A stretch of DNA of 64,000 bases from Rhizobium favelukesii (GCF_000577275.2 NZ_HG916852.1:623001-687000); one strand, 5' to 3'. Counted from the first letter of the stretch, positions 27,144-36,349 are shown. Translations and numbers: made by a program. Notes: a model not told the origin generated them from the letters alone.

Positions 27144-27557
27144 TTAGCCCTTGCGGAAGCGGGCGATCGCGCTGCGCTCGATGGCGGCGCAGGTCAGCTT
27201 GTCGAGGCCGAGGCGATCGCGCAGCAGGCTGAGCAGGCGCAATTCTTCCGCCTTGACCGAGAGATCGGCCGAGGCAACTTCGACAGCTAGGGCGTAGGCC
27301 GTGTCGTAGAGGCGCGAAGGCAGCGTGTCCTTGACGGTTTCAAGCACGATGTCGAGACCCTCGGGGCCGGCCAGCAGCGCTGCGCAGTCGCGCGCAACAG
27401 AAATCAGCTTCTCGTCGTCGAAATCATGGAAGACCGGCAGGAAGCCGATCAGTTGGCCGATGCGCTCCATCTCGCGATCGTTCATCGTGCTGTCGACGGC
27501 GGATGCCATCACCATCACGTAGATCAATGCGTCGTGGGCGGAAAGCGGCTTGTTCAT
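27144..27557 (-). CDS. TerB-like tellurite-resistance family protein
   Basis: The 137-residue, all-helical, acidic protein has the TerB-like pattern: VMVMASAVDSTMNDREMERI, a conserved acidic metal-binding-type helix turn, and DTAYALAVEVASADLSVKAEE with the second. TerB-domain proteins are linked to tellurite and stress responses and bind Ca or other metals in some members. It is a single gene without other ter genes nearby (a TerC gene lies at 50.9 kb). The start has only a modest ribosome binding site. Confidence 0.85.
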   Translation of the reverse strand: MNKPLSAHDALIYVMVMASAVDSTMNDREMERIGQLIGFLPVFHDFDDEKLISVARDCAALLAGPEGLDIVLETVKDTLPSRLYDTAYALAVEVASADLSVKAEELRLLSLLRDRLGLDKLTCAAIERSAIARFRKG

Positions 27558-27610
27558 ATCTCGATGATTCCTCTGGAACGAGCTCAGAGTCTAGGAACTG
27601 GCCAGCGATA

Positions 27611-28348
27611 TTACAAGCCGTCAAGCGGTCGATCGGAAGGCAGATTCTCGGGGATGCTGGTTTCTGCGGCGCTGCGAGGGTCGTCACCATAGAGGCCTTT
27701 GCCTGTCTGCCTTGCCTTCTCGCCGACTTCGGCAAGCGCAGATCCCTTTTCAGCCTCTGCCCAGCCGTTTTCGACGAGCCACTGCGAAATGTCCTGCGTG
27801 CCGATCCTGCAGGCGGCGGTAACTGTGCCGGTCCACTAACTGCTATCGAGATCGCAGCGGACGGTTCTGAGGCGCAGAAACAGCCGCACATTGGTTTTCG
27901 CCAGCATTCCGCATGGCCATTCCCGGCCTTTCCTGTCGGTGCATATCTTGTCTGCTGGCGTAGGATTGATGCCGGCAAGTTGCAGGCGGCGTTCGCCAAA
28001 CGCCAGCACGCCCGCACTTTCGGCGACGGGGCGAACGAGGTTCGCGTCCTTGTCTTCGGCGATTCTTGCCGGTTGCGCCGGCTCCGCTGCCGCAATGCGC
28101 TCGAGTGGCTTGCCGTCGACGACGGCTGGGTAAAACTGGCTGACGTCGTCGACGCGCCGCGCATTCATGCTGGCTTCGGGACTTGTCGTTGGTCGCGCTG
28201 CGGCGGCGGGAGGCGGCACATGCAAATCCGTCGGAGCTGCAGTCTCCTCCGGATCAAGGGCCGAGCCAAGCCGCTCTCCACCCGCCGCGATCAGGCCGGC
28301 AACAGTTCCGATCCCTGCAACAGCCGTCAGAATTGCCGCGGGACGCAT
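27611..28348 (-). pseudogene. Thermonuclease-like envelope protein with in-frame TAG
   Basis: From ATG 28348 the frame encodes a membrane anchor (AAILTAVAGIGTVAGLIAAG), a proline/alanine linker and a nuclease-like domain (LAGINPTPADKICTDRKGRE, CGMLAKTNVRLFL). A TAG codon at 27838-27836 interrupts it. The same frame then continues for 74 sense codons with typical domain sequence (DISQWLVENGWAEAEKGSAL, TGKGLYGDD) before a natural TAA at 27611. The normal product would be about 245 residues. One substitution explains the defect, so it is a recent nonsense mutation or a base-call error. Confidence 0.85.
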
Positions 28349-28359
28349 GGAATATCTTC

Positions 28360-29025
28360 CTACTGGCTGGCCCAGATGATGCGGGCGATCCAATCCACGT
28401 CTGAAAACTCGATCGTCCGGTTCGGATGCTCGGGGTTGAGCGACATCAATTCGATCGATCGCGGGCTCTGGCGCAACAGTACCTTGGCCATAACCTCGCC
28501 CTCGCGCGTCTTGACGACGACGCGATCGTTGCGGCGAACTTGCGCGCCAGGCGCGACGATCAGAACGTCGCCGTCGCGGTAGAGCGGCATCATGCTCTCG
28601 CCCTGAACCTCGAGCGCATAGACGCCCACCTTCTGCGAAGGCGCCGTTGGGAATTCCACGACGTCCCAGCCTTGCCCGGCCGGAGAGCCGCCATCATCGA
28701 AGAAACCGCCGGCGCCGGCCTGCGCAAAGCCGAGAAGCGGGATCGAGCTGCCCTGCGGCGGGAAGGCGCCCTCCGGAAGGCTGGAAAAGCTGCCTGCCGG
28801 GCGCATGAAGGCCAGGAATTGCTCCATGCTGGCGCCGGTTGCATCCAGCACCTTGGCGATCGATTCCGTCGATGGCCAGCGCAGCCGTCCATCGGCAGAC
28901 AGTCGCTTGGACTTGTTGAAGGAGGTCGGATCGAGCCCCGCGCGTCGGGCAAGGCCGGACGGCGTCAGGTCATGCCGTTCGGCAAGCCTGTCGATCGCTC
29001 CCCAGATTTGCTCGTGTGACAGCAT
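28360..29025 (-). CDS. LexA/S24-like transcriptional repressor
   Basis: ATG 29025 gives 221 residues. Residues about 4-65 form a helix-turn-helix (LTPSGLARRAGLDPTSFNKS). The C-terminal half is an S24 peptidase domain with the Ser in QGESMMPLYRDGDVLIV and the Lys in EGEVMAKVLLR, the dyad for self-cleavage. Such proteins act as stress- or phage-type repressors. It lies 11 bp upstream of the broken nuclease gene on the same strand, so both likely share a transcript. It is not near the integrative island. Confidence 0.9.
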   Translation of the reverse strand: MLSHEQIWGAIDRLAERHDLTPSGLARRAGLDPTSFNKSKRLSADGRLRWPSTESIAKVLDATGASMEQFLAFMRPAGSFSSLPEGAFPPQGSSIPLLGFAQAGAGGFFDDGGSPAGQGWDVVEFPTAPSQKVGVYALEVQGESMMPLYRDGDVLIVAPGAQVRRNDRVVVKTREGEVMAKVLLRQSPRSIELMSLNPEHPNRTIEFSDVDWIARIIWASQ

Positions 29026-29130
29026 GTCGCCTGATTCCTGCGCGCGTGCGCGATCCTTCAACGGCGAAATATTAACCGCAAGCCCAGCGGGAGTAAAGAG
29101 ATGAAAGGAATAAAATCCTGTCCCGAGGCC

Positions 29131-29778
29131 TCAGGCCACCATTGCCATGTTGATCTTCCCGAGCTGGATCACCGCTTGCGTGCGGCTATCGACATTGAGC
29201 TTGAGCAGGATGGCCGAGACATGCGCCTTGATCGTCGCCTCGGAAACGCCGAGCTCGTAGGCGATCTGCTTGTTGAGAAGGCCTTCCGCCAGCATCGTCA
29301 AGACACGGCTCTGCTGTGGTGTCAGCGTATGCAGACGGTGGATCAAGTCTGCGACGTCAGGGTCCAGTTCCTGTCCGTCCCGGTAGGTCTCTGGCGTGGC
29401 GATATCGCCGGCCAGAACCGTCTGGATGCCGCGGCGGATGTCGTCGATCCCTGAGGATTTGGAGATGAAGCCGGATGCGCCGAGTTCCAGCGCGCGGCGG
29501 ATCGTGGTCGCATCATCGGTCGCGGAGATGATGACGATCGGCAGCCCGGCGAATTCGGAGCGCAGCGCCATCAAGCCGGAGAAGCCGCTGACGCCAGGCA
29601 TCGAAAGATCGAGCAGCATCAGGTCCGCTTCCGGGTGTTCCCCGGCGGCCATCCGCGCTGCGGCGAAATCGCCGGCTTCGACGATCTCAGGATGGCCTTC
29701 CATGCCGATCACCGCCTGACGAAGCGCATCACGGAAAAGCGGATGGTCGTCGGCAATGATGATTGTCTGTTCCTGCAT
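29131..29778 (-). CDS. NarL/LuxR-family response regulator
   Basis: The 215-residue product has a receiver domain with acidic pocket IIIADDHPLF, phospho-acceptor Asp in DLMLLDLSMPGVSG, and IISATD and GFISKSS (Lys) motifs. It is followed by a LuxR-type helix-turn-helix (LTPQQSRVLTMLAEGLLNKQ, then IAYELGVSEATIKAHVSAIL). No histidine kinase gene is adjacent, so it is an orphan. It lies upstream of the LexA-like repressor on the same strand with a 105-bp gap. Confidence 0.93.
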   Translation of the reverse strand: MQEQTIIIADDHPLFRDALRQAVIGMEGHPEIVEAGDFAAARMAAGEHPEADLMLLDLSMPGVSGFSGLMALRSEFAGLPIVIISATDDATTIRRALELGASGFISKSSGIDDIRRGIQTVLAGDIATPETYRDGQELDPDVADLIHRLHTLTPQQSRVLTMLAEGLLNKQIAYELGVSEATIKAHVSAILLKLNVDSRTQAVIQLGKINMAMVA

Positions 29779-29868
29779 CGATCGCTCCCTCCCAAGGGCC
29801 CGATTGCCTGGTCATGGCTCGTGCTCCCCACACGATACATGCCTTCATTCTGATATGACTATACCAAA

Positions 29869-30267
29869 TCATGTCTTTTGCGGAAGGGTATTGCGCTCCT
29901 CCTCGCTTTGGAATTCCTTGACTATCCCCATGAAGCTGCGCATCCAACGCTCCATGATGCCGATCGAGCGGTCGATTTCCGCGTCTGAGGGCAGGGCCTT
30001 GTTGACGATGCTCTTGTTCTCCAGCGCCGTGACGCGGGCCGAAAGTCGGTCGAGTTCCTGCTCGTAGGCGGCGCGCTCGTCGGCGGCCATTCGGCAGGCG
30101 AGAGTACCGTCCTTCTCCTCGCAGAGCGACATGGCGCCAGTCTTCCGGTCGAGGCGCACGAAGTGGTCGCCGCTGCGCTCCAGCTGGAATCGGGACGTGT
30201 CTGTTTCTGCCGCGTGGCCACCGAGCGGCAACAGAAGCGCAAAAAGGCCGATTGCGATATGTCTCAT
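29869..30267 (-). CDS. Secreted hypothetical protein, 132 aa
   Basis: ATG 30267, preceded by GGAGGAAATC, starts a signal peptide (MRHIAIGLFALLLPLGGHAA). The mature part has a small beta-like segment FVRLDRKTGAMSLCEEKDG with two cysteines, then a helical stretch with coiled-coil potential (YEQELDRLSARVTALENKS). It should be periplasmic. No family name is recognised with confidence. Confidence 0.7.
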   Translation of the reverse strand: MRHIAIGLFALLLPLGGHAAETDTSRFQLERSGDHFVRLDRKTGAMSLCEEKDGTLACRMAADERAAYEQELDRLSARVTALENKSIVNKALPSDAEIDRSIGIMERWMRSFMGIVKEFQSEEERNTLPQKT

Positions 30268-30375
30268 GATTTCCTCCGGAAATCTCGGTGGCCGCCGCAT
30301 TTTTCGCAGCGAGGCGTGGACATCGCCTTCGCTTTGCGGCAAAGCCCGGGAAAGACCAGTCATTCCGAGGCCATC

Positions 30376-30729
30376 ATGACCCTGACACCCACGCTTTACA
30401 AGATCGTGACGGAAACGCTCTGGCAGGAGACGAAGGCGGCCGGCATTTTCCGGGGTGCCGGGATTGACCTCCAGGACGGTTATATCCACTTCTCGACAGC
30501 CGCCCAGGTCAAGCAGACGGCGGCACTGTATTTCGCGGGTCAGACGGGGCTTCTGCTCGTTGCCGTCGATGGCAGCAAGTTCGGCGAGGAGCTCGTTTTC
30601 GAACCGTCACGCGGCGGCGATCTCTTCCCGCATCTCTATGCCGATCTGCCGTTCTCGGCCGTATTGTGGGAAAAGCCGCTGCCGCTCGATGCCGCCGGCC
30701 AGCATATATTTCCGGACCTTCAGCCATGA
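30376..30729 (+). CDS. DUF952-family protein
   Basis: The 117-residue protein has the DUF952 signature: YKIVTETLWQETKAAGIFRG and DLQDGYIHFSTAAQVKQTAA, then LYADLPFSAVLWEKPLPLD. The function of the family is unknown; the fold is thought to resemble ADP-ribosyltransferase-type folds. Its stop overlaps the start of pyrD (ATGA), a coupling commonly seen in Rhizobiales as far as I recall. No in-frame alternative start has a better ribosome binding site. Confidence 0.88.
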   Translation: MTLTPTLYKIVTETLWQETKAAGIFRGAGIDLQDGYIHFSTAAQVKQTAALYFAGQTGLLLVAVDGSKFGEELVFEPSRGGDLFPHLYADLPFSAVLWEKPLPLDAAGQHIFPDLQP

Positions 30730-31814
30730 TCGATCTGTTCAAGCATGCCGCCCGCAAGGGGCTCTTCCTCTTCGACCCAGAGACTGCGCACGGCATGTCG
30801 ATCGCCGCGCTGAAGGCAGGTGCCGTTCCAGCCTGCCGGATCGCGCCCGATCCGCGCTTGAGGCAGAGTATTGCCGGCCTCGATTTCGTCAATCCGATCG
30901 GTATGGCCGCCGGCTATGACAAGAATGCCGAAGTGCCGGAAGCGCTGCTGAAGATCGGCTTCGGCTTTACCGAGATCGGCACCGTGACGCCGAAGCCGCA
31001 ATCCGGAAATCCGCGACCGCGTATCTTCCGGCTGGTCGAGGATGAAGGCGTCATCAACCGCCTCGGCTTCAACAACGAGGGACACGACGCCGCCTTCGCG
31101 CGGCTATCGGCCGTGCGCGGCAACGGCATGATCGGCGTCAACATCGGCGCCAATAAGGACAGCGAAGACCGCATCGGTGACTATGTTCTCGGCATCCGCC
31201 GTTTCTATTCCGTCGCGCGCTATTTCACCGCCAACATCTCCTCGCCGAACACGCCGGGCCTGCGCGATCTGCAGGCGCGCGAAAGCCTCGCTGCGCTCTT
31301 GTCGGCGGTGCTTTCCGCCCGCGATGCCGAGGCCGCTAAGTCTGGCAGGAAGATCCCGGTCTTTCTGAAGATCGCGCCCGATCTGACGGAGGAGGGGCTG
31401 GATGACATCGCGGCCGAGGCATTGTCGCACGCGCTGGATGGCCTGATCGTCTCGAACACCACGCTTTCCCGCGATGGCCTTAGGGATCAGCGCCAGGCGA
31501 AGGAAGCGGGCGGGCTCTCCGGCAAGCCGCTGTTCGACAAATCGACCGCCGTTCTGGCAAAGATCCGCAGGCGTGTCGGCGGGGCGATGCCGATCATCGG
31601 CGTCGGAGGCGTGTCGTCGGCGGAAACGGCGCTGGAGAAGATCAAGGCCGGCGCCGATCTCGTACAGCTCTATTCCTGCATGGTCTATGAAGGGCCGGGA
31701 CTGCCGGGCACGATCGTCCGCGGCCTATCGAAGCTGCTGGATCGCGAGCAGGTGAAATCGATCCGCGACCTCAGGGACAGCAGGACGGATCACTGGGCAA
31801 CGCGGAACGTCTGA
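30726..31814 (+). CDS. pyrD: Dihydroorotate dehydrogenase (quinone), class 2
   Basis: The 362-residue membrane-associated flavoenzyme oxidises dihydroorotate to orotate in pyrimidine synthesis. Evidence: the class-2 N-terminal helix pair (residues 1-30), VNPIGMAAGYDKNAEVPEAL, FGFTEIGTVTPKPQSGNPRP, the catalytic Ser region ANISSPNTPGLRDLQ, and the FMN phosphate loop PIIGVGGVSSAETALEKIKA. It is coupled to the DUF952 gene. Its 3' end overlaps the convergent MATE gene by 25 bp. Confidence 0.97.
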   Translation: MIDLFKHAARKGLFLFDPETAHGMSIAALKAGAVPACRIAPDPRLRQSIAGLDFVNPIGMAAGYDKNAEVPEALLKIGFGFTEIGTVTPKPQSGNPRPRIFRLVEDEGVINRLGFNNEGHDAAFARLSAVRGNGMIGVNIGANKDSEDRIGDYVLGIRRFYSVARYFTANISSPNTPGLRDLQARESLAALLSAVLSARDAEAAKSGRKIPVFLKIAPDLTEEGLDDIAAEALSHALDGLIVSNTTLSRDGLRDQRQAKEAGGLSGKPLFDKSTAVLAKIRRRVGGAMPIIGVGGVSSAETALEKIKAGADLVQLYSCMVYEGPGLPGTIVRGLSKLLDREQVKSIRDLRDSRTDHWATRNV

Positions 31815-33136
31815 TCCGCCCGCCGCCGGACGAGCATCGCCAGGAATACCCCGCGAACTAGCAGGAAGCCGTTCATCGCCAACCACAGGCCGTGGTTGGC
31901 AAAGAGCGGCACGAAAACGGCGAGCGCGACGAGGTAGCCGGCAAACGACATCAGCATGCGGTTGCGCATGTCCGTCGACCACGTGGCGCCAATGAACACC
32001 CCGTCCATCAGGAAGGCGAGGGCGCCGGTAAGGCCGGTGACGGCGGCCCAGGGCAGGTAGGTCTCGGCCGCCTGCTGGACTTCCGGCGATGTGGTCAGCA
32101 CCGAAATCAGCCAGGGACCGGCCAGCAGGAAGAACACCGAGATGATGCCGGCAAGTCCGAAAGACCAGAGCGCCGACAGCTTCAGTCCGCGGTCGAAGGC
32201 CGGCCGGTAGCGTGCACCGATGGCACGTCCGGTGATCTGTTCGGCCGCGTTGGCAAGTCCGTCGAGATAATATCCCGAGAGCAGGAAGAAGTTCATCAGC
32301 ACGGCGTTGGCAGCGAGCGTCACCGCCCCGAAGCTGGTGCCGATCCGCGTCATCAGCGTGAAGGCGGCAAGCAGCACGAAGGTGCGGATCAGGATGTCGC
32401 GGTTCAATGCGAAGAGTTCGGCCAACTGATGCCGCGAGAAGATCTGCGCACGCGTCGGTCGGTCGGCGTGGTCGAAGCCGCGGAGGACGATCAGCAGGCC
32501 GACGACTGCACCAGCCGTCTCGCCGACCATCGTTCCCCAGGCGACACCGGCGACACCCCAGTCGCGCCAAAGGCCCAGGTAAATCGCGAGCACGATGTTG
32601 GTGCCGTTGATGATCGTCTGCAGCAGGAGCCCGACACCGCCCTGGCCGCGGCCGAGCACGAAGCCGAGGATCGCGTAGTTGGCGAGCGCTGCCGGTCCGG
32701 CGAGAATGCGGATGGAGAAATAGATGCTGGTCGCAGCCGCAACGGCGTTCTCCGGTCCCATCAGCTTCAGCCCCGCTGCGAGAAGCAGCGGCGACAGACA
32801 GAGAAGCGCCACGCCGCAGCCGAGCGCCGAGATCAGCGCCCGCCAGAAAACGCCCTGCTCAGCATGCCGGTCGTGCCGCCCGAAGGCCTGGGCGGTCAGC
32901 CCGGTGGTGGAGGCGCGCAGGAAGTTGAAGCTGCCGAGGATCAGGTCGAACAGCATGGCCCCGATCGCAAGCCCGGCGAGCGCGTCCGGCTGGCCCGTAT
33001 GCCCGACGACGCCGGTGCCGACGAGACCGAGCAGCGGCGTCGTGATGAAGCCGAGCGTCATCGGAATCGCGATGGAGAGCACCAGCCGGTGCGTCACGTC
33101 GAATGCCAGCCTGTTTCCGTGACCGTGGGTATCCAT
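31790..33136 (-). CDS. MATE-family multidrug efflux transporter (DinF-like)
   Basis: ATG 33136 gives 448 residues with about twelve hydrophobic helices. The N-terminal LSIAIPMTLGFITTPLLGLV and GFVLGRGQGGVGLLLQTI segments, and the overall twofold MATE repeat, place it in the DinF branch. It should export cationic drugs or metabolites using H+ or Na+. Further upstream in-frame codons are unlikely. It overlaps the pyrD 3' end by 25 bp tail to tail, an arrangement that could give antisense effects but is not proven. Confidence 0.93.
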   Translation of the reverse strand: MDTHGHGNRLAFDVTHRLVLSIAIPMTLGFITTPLLGLVGTGVVGHTGQPDALAGLAIGAMLFDLILGSFNFLRASTTGLTAQAFGRHDRHAEQGVFWRALISALGCGVALLCLSPLLLAAGLKLMGPENAVAAATSIYFSIRILAGPAALANYAILGFVLGRGQGGVGLLLQTIINGTNIVLAIYLGLWRDWGVAGVAWGTMVGETAGAVVGLLIVLRGFDHADRPTRAQIFSRHQLAELFALNRDILIRTFVLLAAFTLMTRIGTSFGAVTLAANAVLMNFFLLSGYYLDGLANAAEQITGRAIGARYRPAFDRGLKLSALWSFGLAGIISVFFLLAGPWLISVLTTSPEVQQAAETYLPWAAVTGLTGALAFLMDGVFIGATWSTDMRNRMLMSFAGYLVALAVFVPLFANHGLWLAMNGFLLVRGVFLAMLVRRRADQTFRVAQ

Positions 33137-33167
33137 GCTTGCCTCTGAAAGCTGAGGCAGAATCGTC

Positions 33168-33665
33168 TCAGCCGGAAAGCACCATTGCCCAGTAGGGCAC
33201 GTTTCTGGAAGCGGAATTGTGGGCGACCGCAACGCCCAAGCCATTATATCGGCCGAGCATGTTCTCCAGATGGTGCGGCGAGTTGATCCAGGCGGTCACA
33301 ACCGAGGGAACCGACTGCTGACCGGCCGCGATGTTTTCAGCGGCCGGCATCTGCACGCCGCTTGCCTTGACGCGCGGGGCAAAGCCGTCACCGATGCCCA
33401 TGACGTGCTTCATCTTGCCGGCAGATGCCATGCGCTTTGCCTGAAACATCGCCGCAGCCTTTGCCGCTGGATCAGCCGAGAGCGGCGGCAGCCCGTTCTT
33501 GCTGCGCAACTGGTTGACAAGCGGCAATGCGTCCGCCGTCTCGTCGTCGCCGTTCGAAGGAATGGAGGATAGCTGGGGTGCCGTGGTGCAACTGGCGACG
33601 CCAGCGATGAGTACAAGCCCAGACATGTGCAGCAGGCCGCGTCGCGAAAGGATGAGAGAAGTCAT
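33168..33665 (-). CDS. CAP/SCP-domain lipoprotein
   Basis: The 165-residue product starts at ATG 33665 with a signal sequence containing SRRGLLHMSGLVLIAGVASC, the Cys as probable lipidation site (possibly Tat-exported because of the double Arg). The CAP domain reads LVNQLRSKNGLPPLSADPAA, AGKMKHVM and ENIAAGQQSVPSVVTAWINS with HHLENML. Bacterial CAP proteins are envelope proteins of varied, often unknown, function. It lies one base after the stop of the small membrane protein upstream, so they are co-transcribed. Confidence 0.88.
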   Translation of the reverse strand: MTSLILSRRGLLHMSGLVLIAGVASCTTAPQLSSIPSNGDDETADALPLVNQLRSKNGLPPLSADPAAKAAAMFQAKRMASAGKMKHVMGIGDGFAPRVKASGVQMPAAENIAAGQQSVPSVVTAWINSPHHLENMLGRYNGLGVAVAHNSASRNVPYWAMVLSG

Positions 33666-33666
33666 G

Positions 33667-33933
33667 TTAGCGCCGATAGCTGAAGAGACGGATGAGAAGG
33701 AAGACGGGAATGACAATGGTCGCGCCAAGCAGCAGATAGTCGCCGACGCGTCCGAGAGCGGAAAAGCCGCGATGCCAGACTTCCAGAACGAAATTGCGGA
33801 AGCCGTAGATGAAATCGAGCGGCGCCCAGCCGAACACGGCCATGATGAAGCCGACGATCAACGATACGACCAAAAGCTTGACCAATGTGCGGCCGACGGA
33901 ATCGCCGAGAAACTTGTTCACCTGATCGGACAT
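33667..33933 (-). CDS. DUF6460-type small membrane protein
   Basis: ATG 33933 gives 88 residues. Two membrane helices are at about 18-40 (LVKLLVVSLIVGFIMAVFGW) and 64-84 (YLLLGATIVIPVFLLIRLFS), separated by APLDFIYGFRNFVLEVWHRG. This layout matches a short integral protein family of alphaproteobacteria. It is followed after 1 bp by the CAP lipoprotein gene. Function is unknown; co-expression suggests an envelope role. Confidence 0.75.
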   Translation of the reverse strand: MSDQVNKFLGDSVGRTLVKLLVVSLIVGFIMAVFGWAPLDFIYGFRNFVLEVWHRGFSALGRVGDYLLLGATIVIPVFLLIRLFSYRR

Positions 33934-34079
33934 GCGCCATCTCCTGTTTATCCCTGAAATACGGACGCGAATCGCTGCTCGCAAGCCTTTTTCAGGTCTG
34001 GCGTCCTCGCCTCTGAAATAGGACTTGAGTTTTTTTGTGGCCGCGGCCAAATGCGGGCCGATGCCAACAGGTCTTCACC

Positions 34080-35012
34080 ATGCAGTCCAACCAGCTCACT
34101 TCAGGCGACGTCATCGCCGACCGCCGTGCCGACTACGCCAAGATGCTCGACGAAAGCGGCGAGCCGCATGCCGCCGCCGAACTGATGGAGCAGGCGCTGG
34201 AGCTGGTACCGCGCTGGGCTGCCGGCTGGTATCGCCTTGCCGGCTACCGTGAGAAATCAGGCAACACGGCCGGCGCGATCGAGGCCTACACGCAGACCTT
34301 GGATGCGAGCCCGGACGATATTTTCGGTGCGAAGCTCAAGCTTGCTCTGCTCGGCGAGGTCATGACACCCGACCAGCCACCGAGCAGCTATGTCGAACGC
34401 CTGTTCGACGACTATGCGGATCGCTTCGAGACGTCGCTGGTGGAGAAACTGGACTACAGCGTTCCGGGGAAGCTTGCCGCACTCGTTGCCACGACGGGCA
34501 GGCACTATTCGCTGGCCGTGGATCTTGGCTGCGGCACCGGCCTGCTGGGGCCTGAGATCCGCGATCGCGTTGCGCGCCTCGAGGGCTTCGATCTGTCGCG
34601 GAACATGCTTGCCAAGGCGGCCGAAAAGCATGTCTACGATCACCTGGAACAGGCCGATCTGTCGTTGGCTCCGGAGGCCACGGGCCTCTTTGCGGAGGGT
34701 GCGAGGCATCGTGCCGACCTCGTCACGGCGGCTGACGTCCTGATGTATCTCGGCAATCTCGAGAGCGTGTTCGAGGCTGTTTCAGCGCTTGTCGTGCCGG
34801 GTGCCGATTTTGCATTTTCGGTCGAGGATGCCGGCGGAGACGATGGGTTCCATCTCGCGCCGTCGTTGCGCTACTCCCATTCCGAAGCCTACGTCCGCGC
34901 GCTCTGCGCCCGCTATGGCCTTGATGTCAGCGCCGTCAGCAAGACGGCCATTCGCAAAGATGGCGCAAACACTATTTCAGGCATTCTGTTCCTTACGCAT
35001 AAGGCGGTATAG
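34080..35012 (+). CDS. TPR-repeat SAM-dependent methyltransferase
   Basis: The 310-residue product has tetratricopeptide repeats in residues about 25-85 (AAELMEQALELVPRWAAGWY), then a class I methyltransferase with motif I LAVDLGCGTGLLGPEIRDR and an acidic follow-up LEGFDLSRNML. Length and fusion match a group of rhizobial TPR-methyltransferases of unknown substrate. The N-terminal repeats imply a protein partner or substrate. It is divergent from the DUF6460/CAP pair. Confidence 0.9.
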   Translation: MQSNQLTSGDVIADRRADYAKMLDESGEPHAAAELMEQALELVPRWAAGWYRLAGYREKSGNTAGAIEAYTQTLDASPDDIFGAKLKLALLGEVMTPDQPPSSYVERLFDDYADRFETSLVEKLDYSVPGKLAALVATTGRHYSLAVDLGCGTGLLGPEIRDRVARLEGFDLSRNMLAKAAEKHVYDHLEQADLSLAPEATGLFAEGARHRADLVTAADVLMYLGNLESVFEAVSALVVPGADFAFSVEDAGGDDGFHLAPSLRYSHSEAYVRALCARYGLDVSAVSKTAIRKDGANTISGILFLTHKAV

Positions 35013-35228
35013 CGGAACGATTCTTGCGAAGTGATAATAGGTCAGTATTGCTTACGTATTTCGCTTGATTGCAGTGCAAAATCGCCTGATAACCCTACGT
35101 CATTCGCCACAGCACGGGGGCGCTCGCAAGAGCCCGAAAACGCTCGGCATCATTCATCATCCACATTTTGTCCCGCTCGGGCCTTCCCCCCGGGTGCGCT
35201 TGGACTCTGCCGTTTGGGGATCAACGAC

Positions 35229-35864
35229 ATGGCACAGCTCTTCAATGCCCTCGGCTTCTGGAACACCAGTGCCACCCGCCATACCCCGATCGAGGACGTT
35301 CAGGGCATTTTCTCGGGCAGCCTCATTGCGGCATTAGGACTCTTCATGCTGGCCAGCGCCGGCCTGCTGACCGGCAGCACCGCCGGCATCGCGTTCCTGC
35401 TCCACTATGCCTTCGGCGTGAACTTTGGTCTCGCCTTCTTCCTGCTCAACCTGCCGTTCTTCTATCTGTCGTGGACGCGGCTCGGCATGGCCTTCACGGT
35501 AAAAACTTTCATCGCCATCGGCCTGACGTCCGTCATGACCAGCTTGCAGCCGAAGGTGATGGACATTTCGGCCATTCATCCTGCTTGGGCGGCCCTGCTC
35601 GGCGGTCTTTTGCTGGGGTTCGGCCTTCTGGCCCTCTATCGCCACCGCGCCAGCCTCGGCGGCGTCGGCATTCTCGGCATCTACATGCAAGAGCGTTTTG
35701 GGATCCGCGCGGGCCTTGTGCAGATGGCGATCGACCTCTGCGTGCTGGCTGTCGCCTTCTTCGTCACCACGCCACCGGTGGTGTTTTATTCGGTTCTCGG
35801 CGCGGTGGTGTTGAACCTCTTCGTGGCCATCAACCACCGCGCCGATCGCTATATCGCGCTTTAG
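35229..35864 (+). CDS. YitT-family membrane protein
   Basis: The 211-residue protein has about five membrane segments (for example GSLIAALGLFMLASAGLLTG, then GLAFFLLNLPFFYLSW) and the YitT-type Gly-rich pattern STAGIAFLLHYAFGVNFG. The function of this family is unknown. ATG 35229 is the only start giving the full first helix. Its stop overlaps the convergent carboxymuconolactone-type gene by four bases. Confidence 0.85.
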   Translation: MAQLFNALGFWNTSATRHTPIEDVQGIFSGSLIAALGLFMLASAGLLTGSTAGIAFLLHYAFGVNFGLAFFLLNLPFFYLSWTRLGMAFTVKTFIAIGLTSVMTSLQPKVMDISAIHPAWAALLGGLLLGFGLLALYRHRASLGGVGILGIYMQERFGIRAGLVQMAIDLCVLAVAFFVTTPPVVFYSVLGAVVLNLFVAINHRADRYIAL

Positions 35865-36322
35865 GCGGCCTGTGCCGGCTTGTCGATCGGGTGCTGTGAC
35901 CGGAAGCCGACAGCGAGCCGGTTCCAGACGTTGATCGCGCCGATCGCCACCGTGATCTTGGTGATGGCTTCTTCCGTAAACTGCGCCTTCAGGGCTTCGA
36001 AATCGGCGTCCGGTGCACCGGTTTCGGCGATGCGGGTGACTGCATCGACCCAGCCGAGCAGGGCGCGTTCCTTGGCGTCATAGACCGGCGATTCCCGCCA
36101 CACGCACATCAGGTTGATCCACTGCTCGCTCAGGCCGTCATGGCGGGCTTCCTTAACGTGCATGTCGACGCAATAGGCGCAGCCGTTGATCTGCGAGGCG
36201 CGAAGCTTGATCAGATGGATGAAGCGGCGCTCGAGGCCCGATCCCTGAACATATTGCTCCAGTGCGGCAACAGCCTTGTAAGCTTCCGGCGATGCCTTGG
36301 CGAAGTTGAAACGTGCTTGCAT
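35861..36322 (-). CDS. Carboxymuconolactone decarboxylase / AhpD-like protein
   Basis: The 153-residue protein carries the AhpD active-site motif in NGCAYCVDMHVKEARHDG (CxxC plus His). Such proteins act as peroxidase-like reductants or as decarboxylases. It lies 27 bp downstream of an Rrf2-type regulator on the same strand, forming a two-gene operon in which the regulator probably controls the enzyme in response to redox or nitrosative stress. The substrate is unknown. Confidence 0.92.
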   Translation of the reverse strand: MQARFNFAKASPEAYKAVAALEQYVQGSGLERRFIHLIKLRASQINGCAYCVDMHVKEARHDGLSEQWINLMCVWRESPVYDAKERALLGWVDAVTRIAETGAPDADFEALKAQFTEEAITKITVAIGAINVWNRLAVGFRSQHPIDKPAQAA

Positions 36323-36349
36323 GGTTCATTCTCCTTTGGGTTTTGCGGC

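Noticed and set aside
27836..27838. Stop-codon recoding at the in-frame TAG of the nuclease gene
   Set aside because: There is no sign of a recoding element, and a simple point mutation or base-call error is more economical.
27503..28582. 359-codon plus frame across the nuclease and LexA-like genes
   Set aside because: It crosses two genes with clear minus-strand motifs and shows no domain.
31892..33148. 418-codon plus frame opposite the MATE gene
   Set aside because: Its composition is extremely charged and low-complexity, typical of an antisense shadow of a membrane-protein gene.
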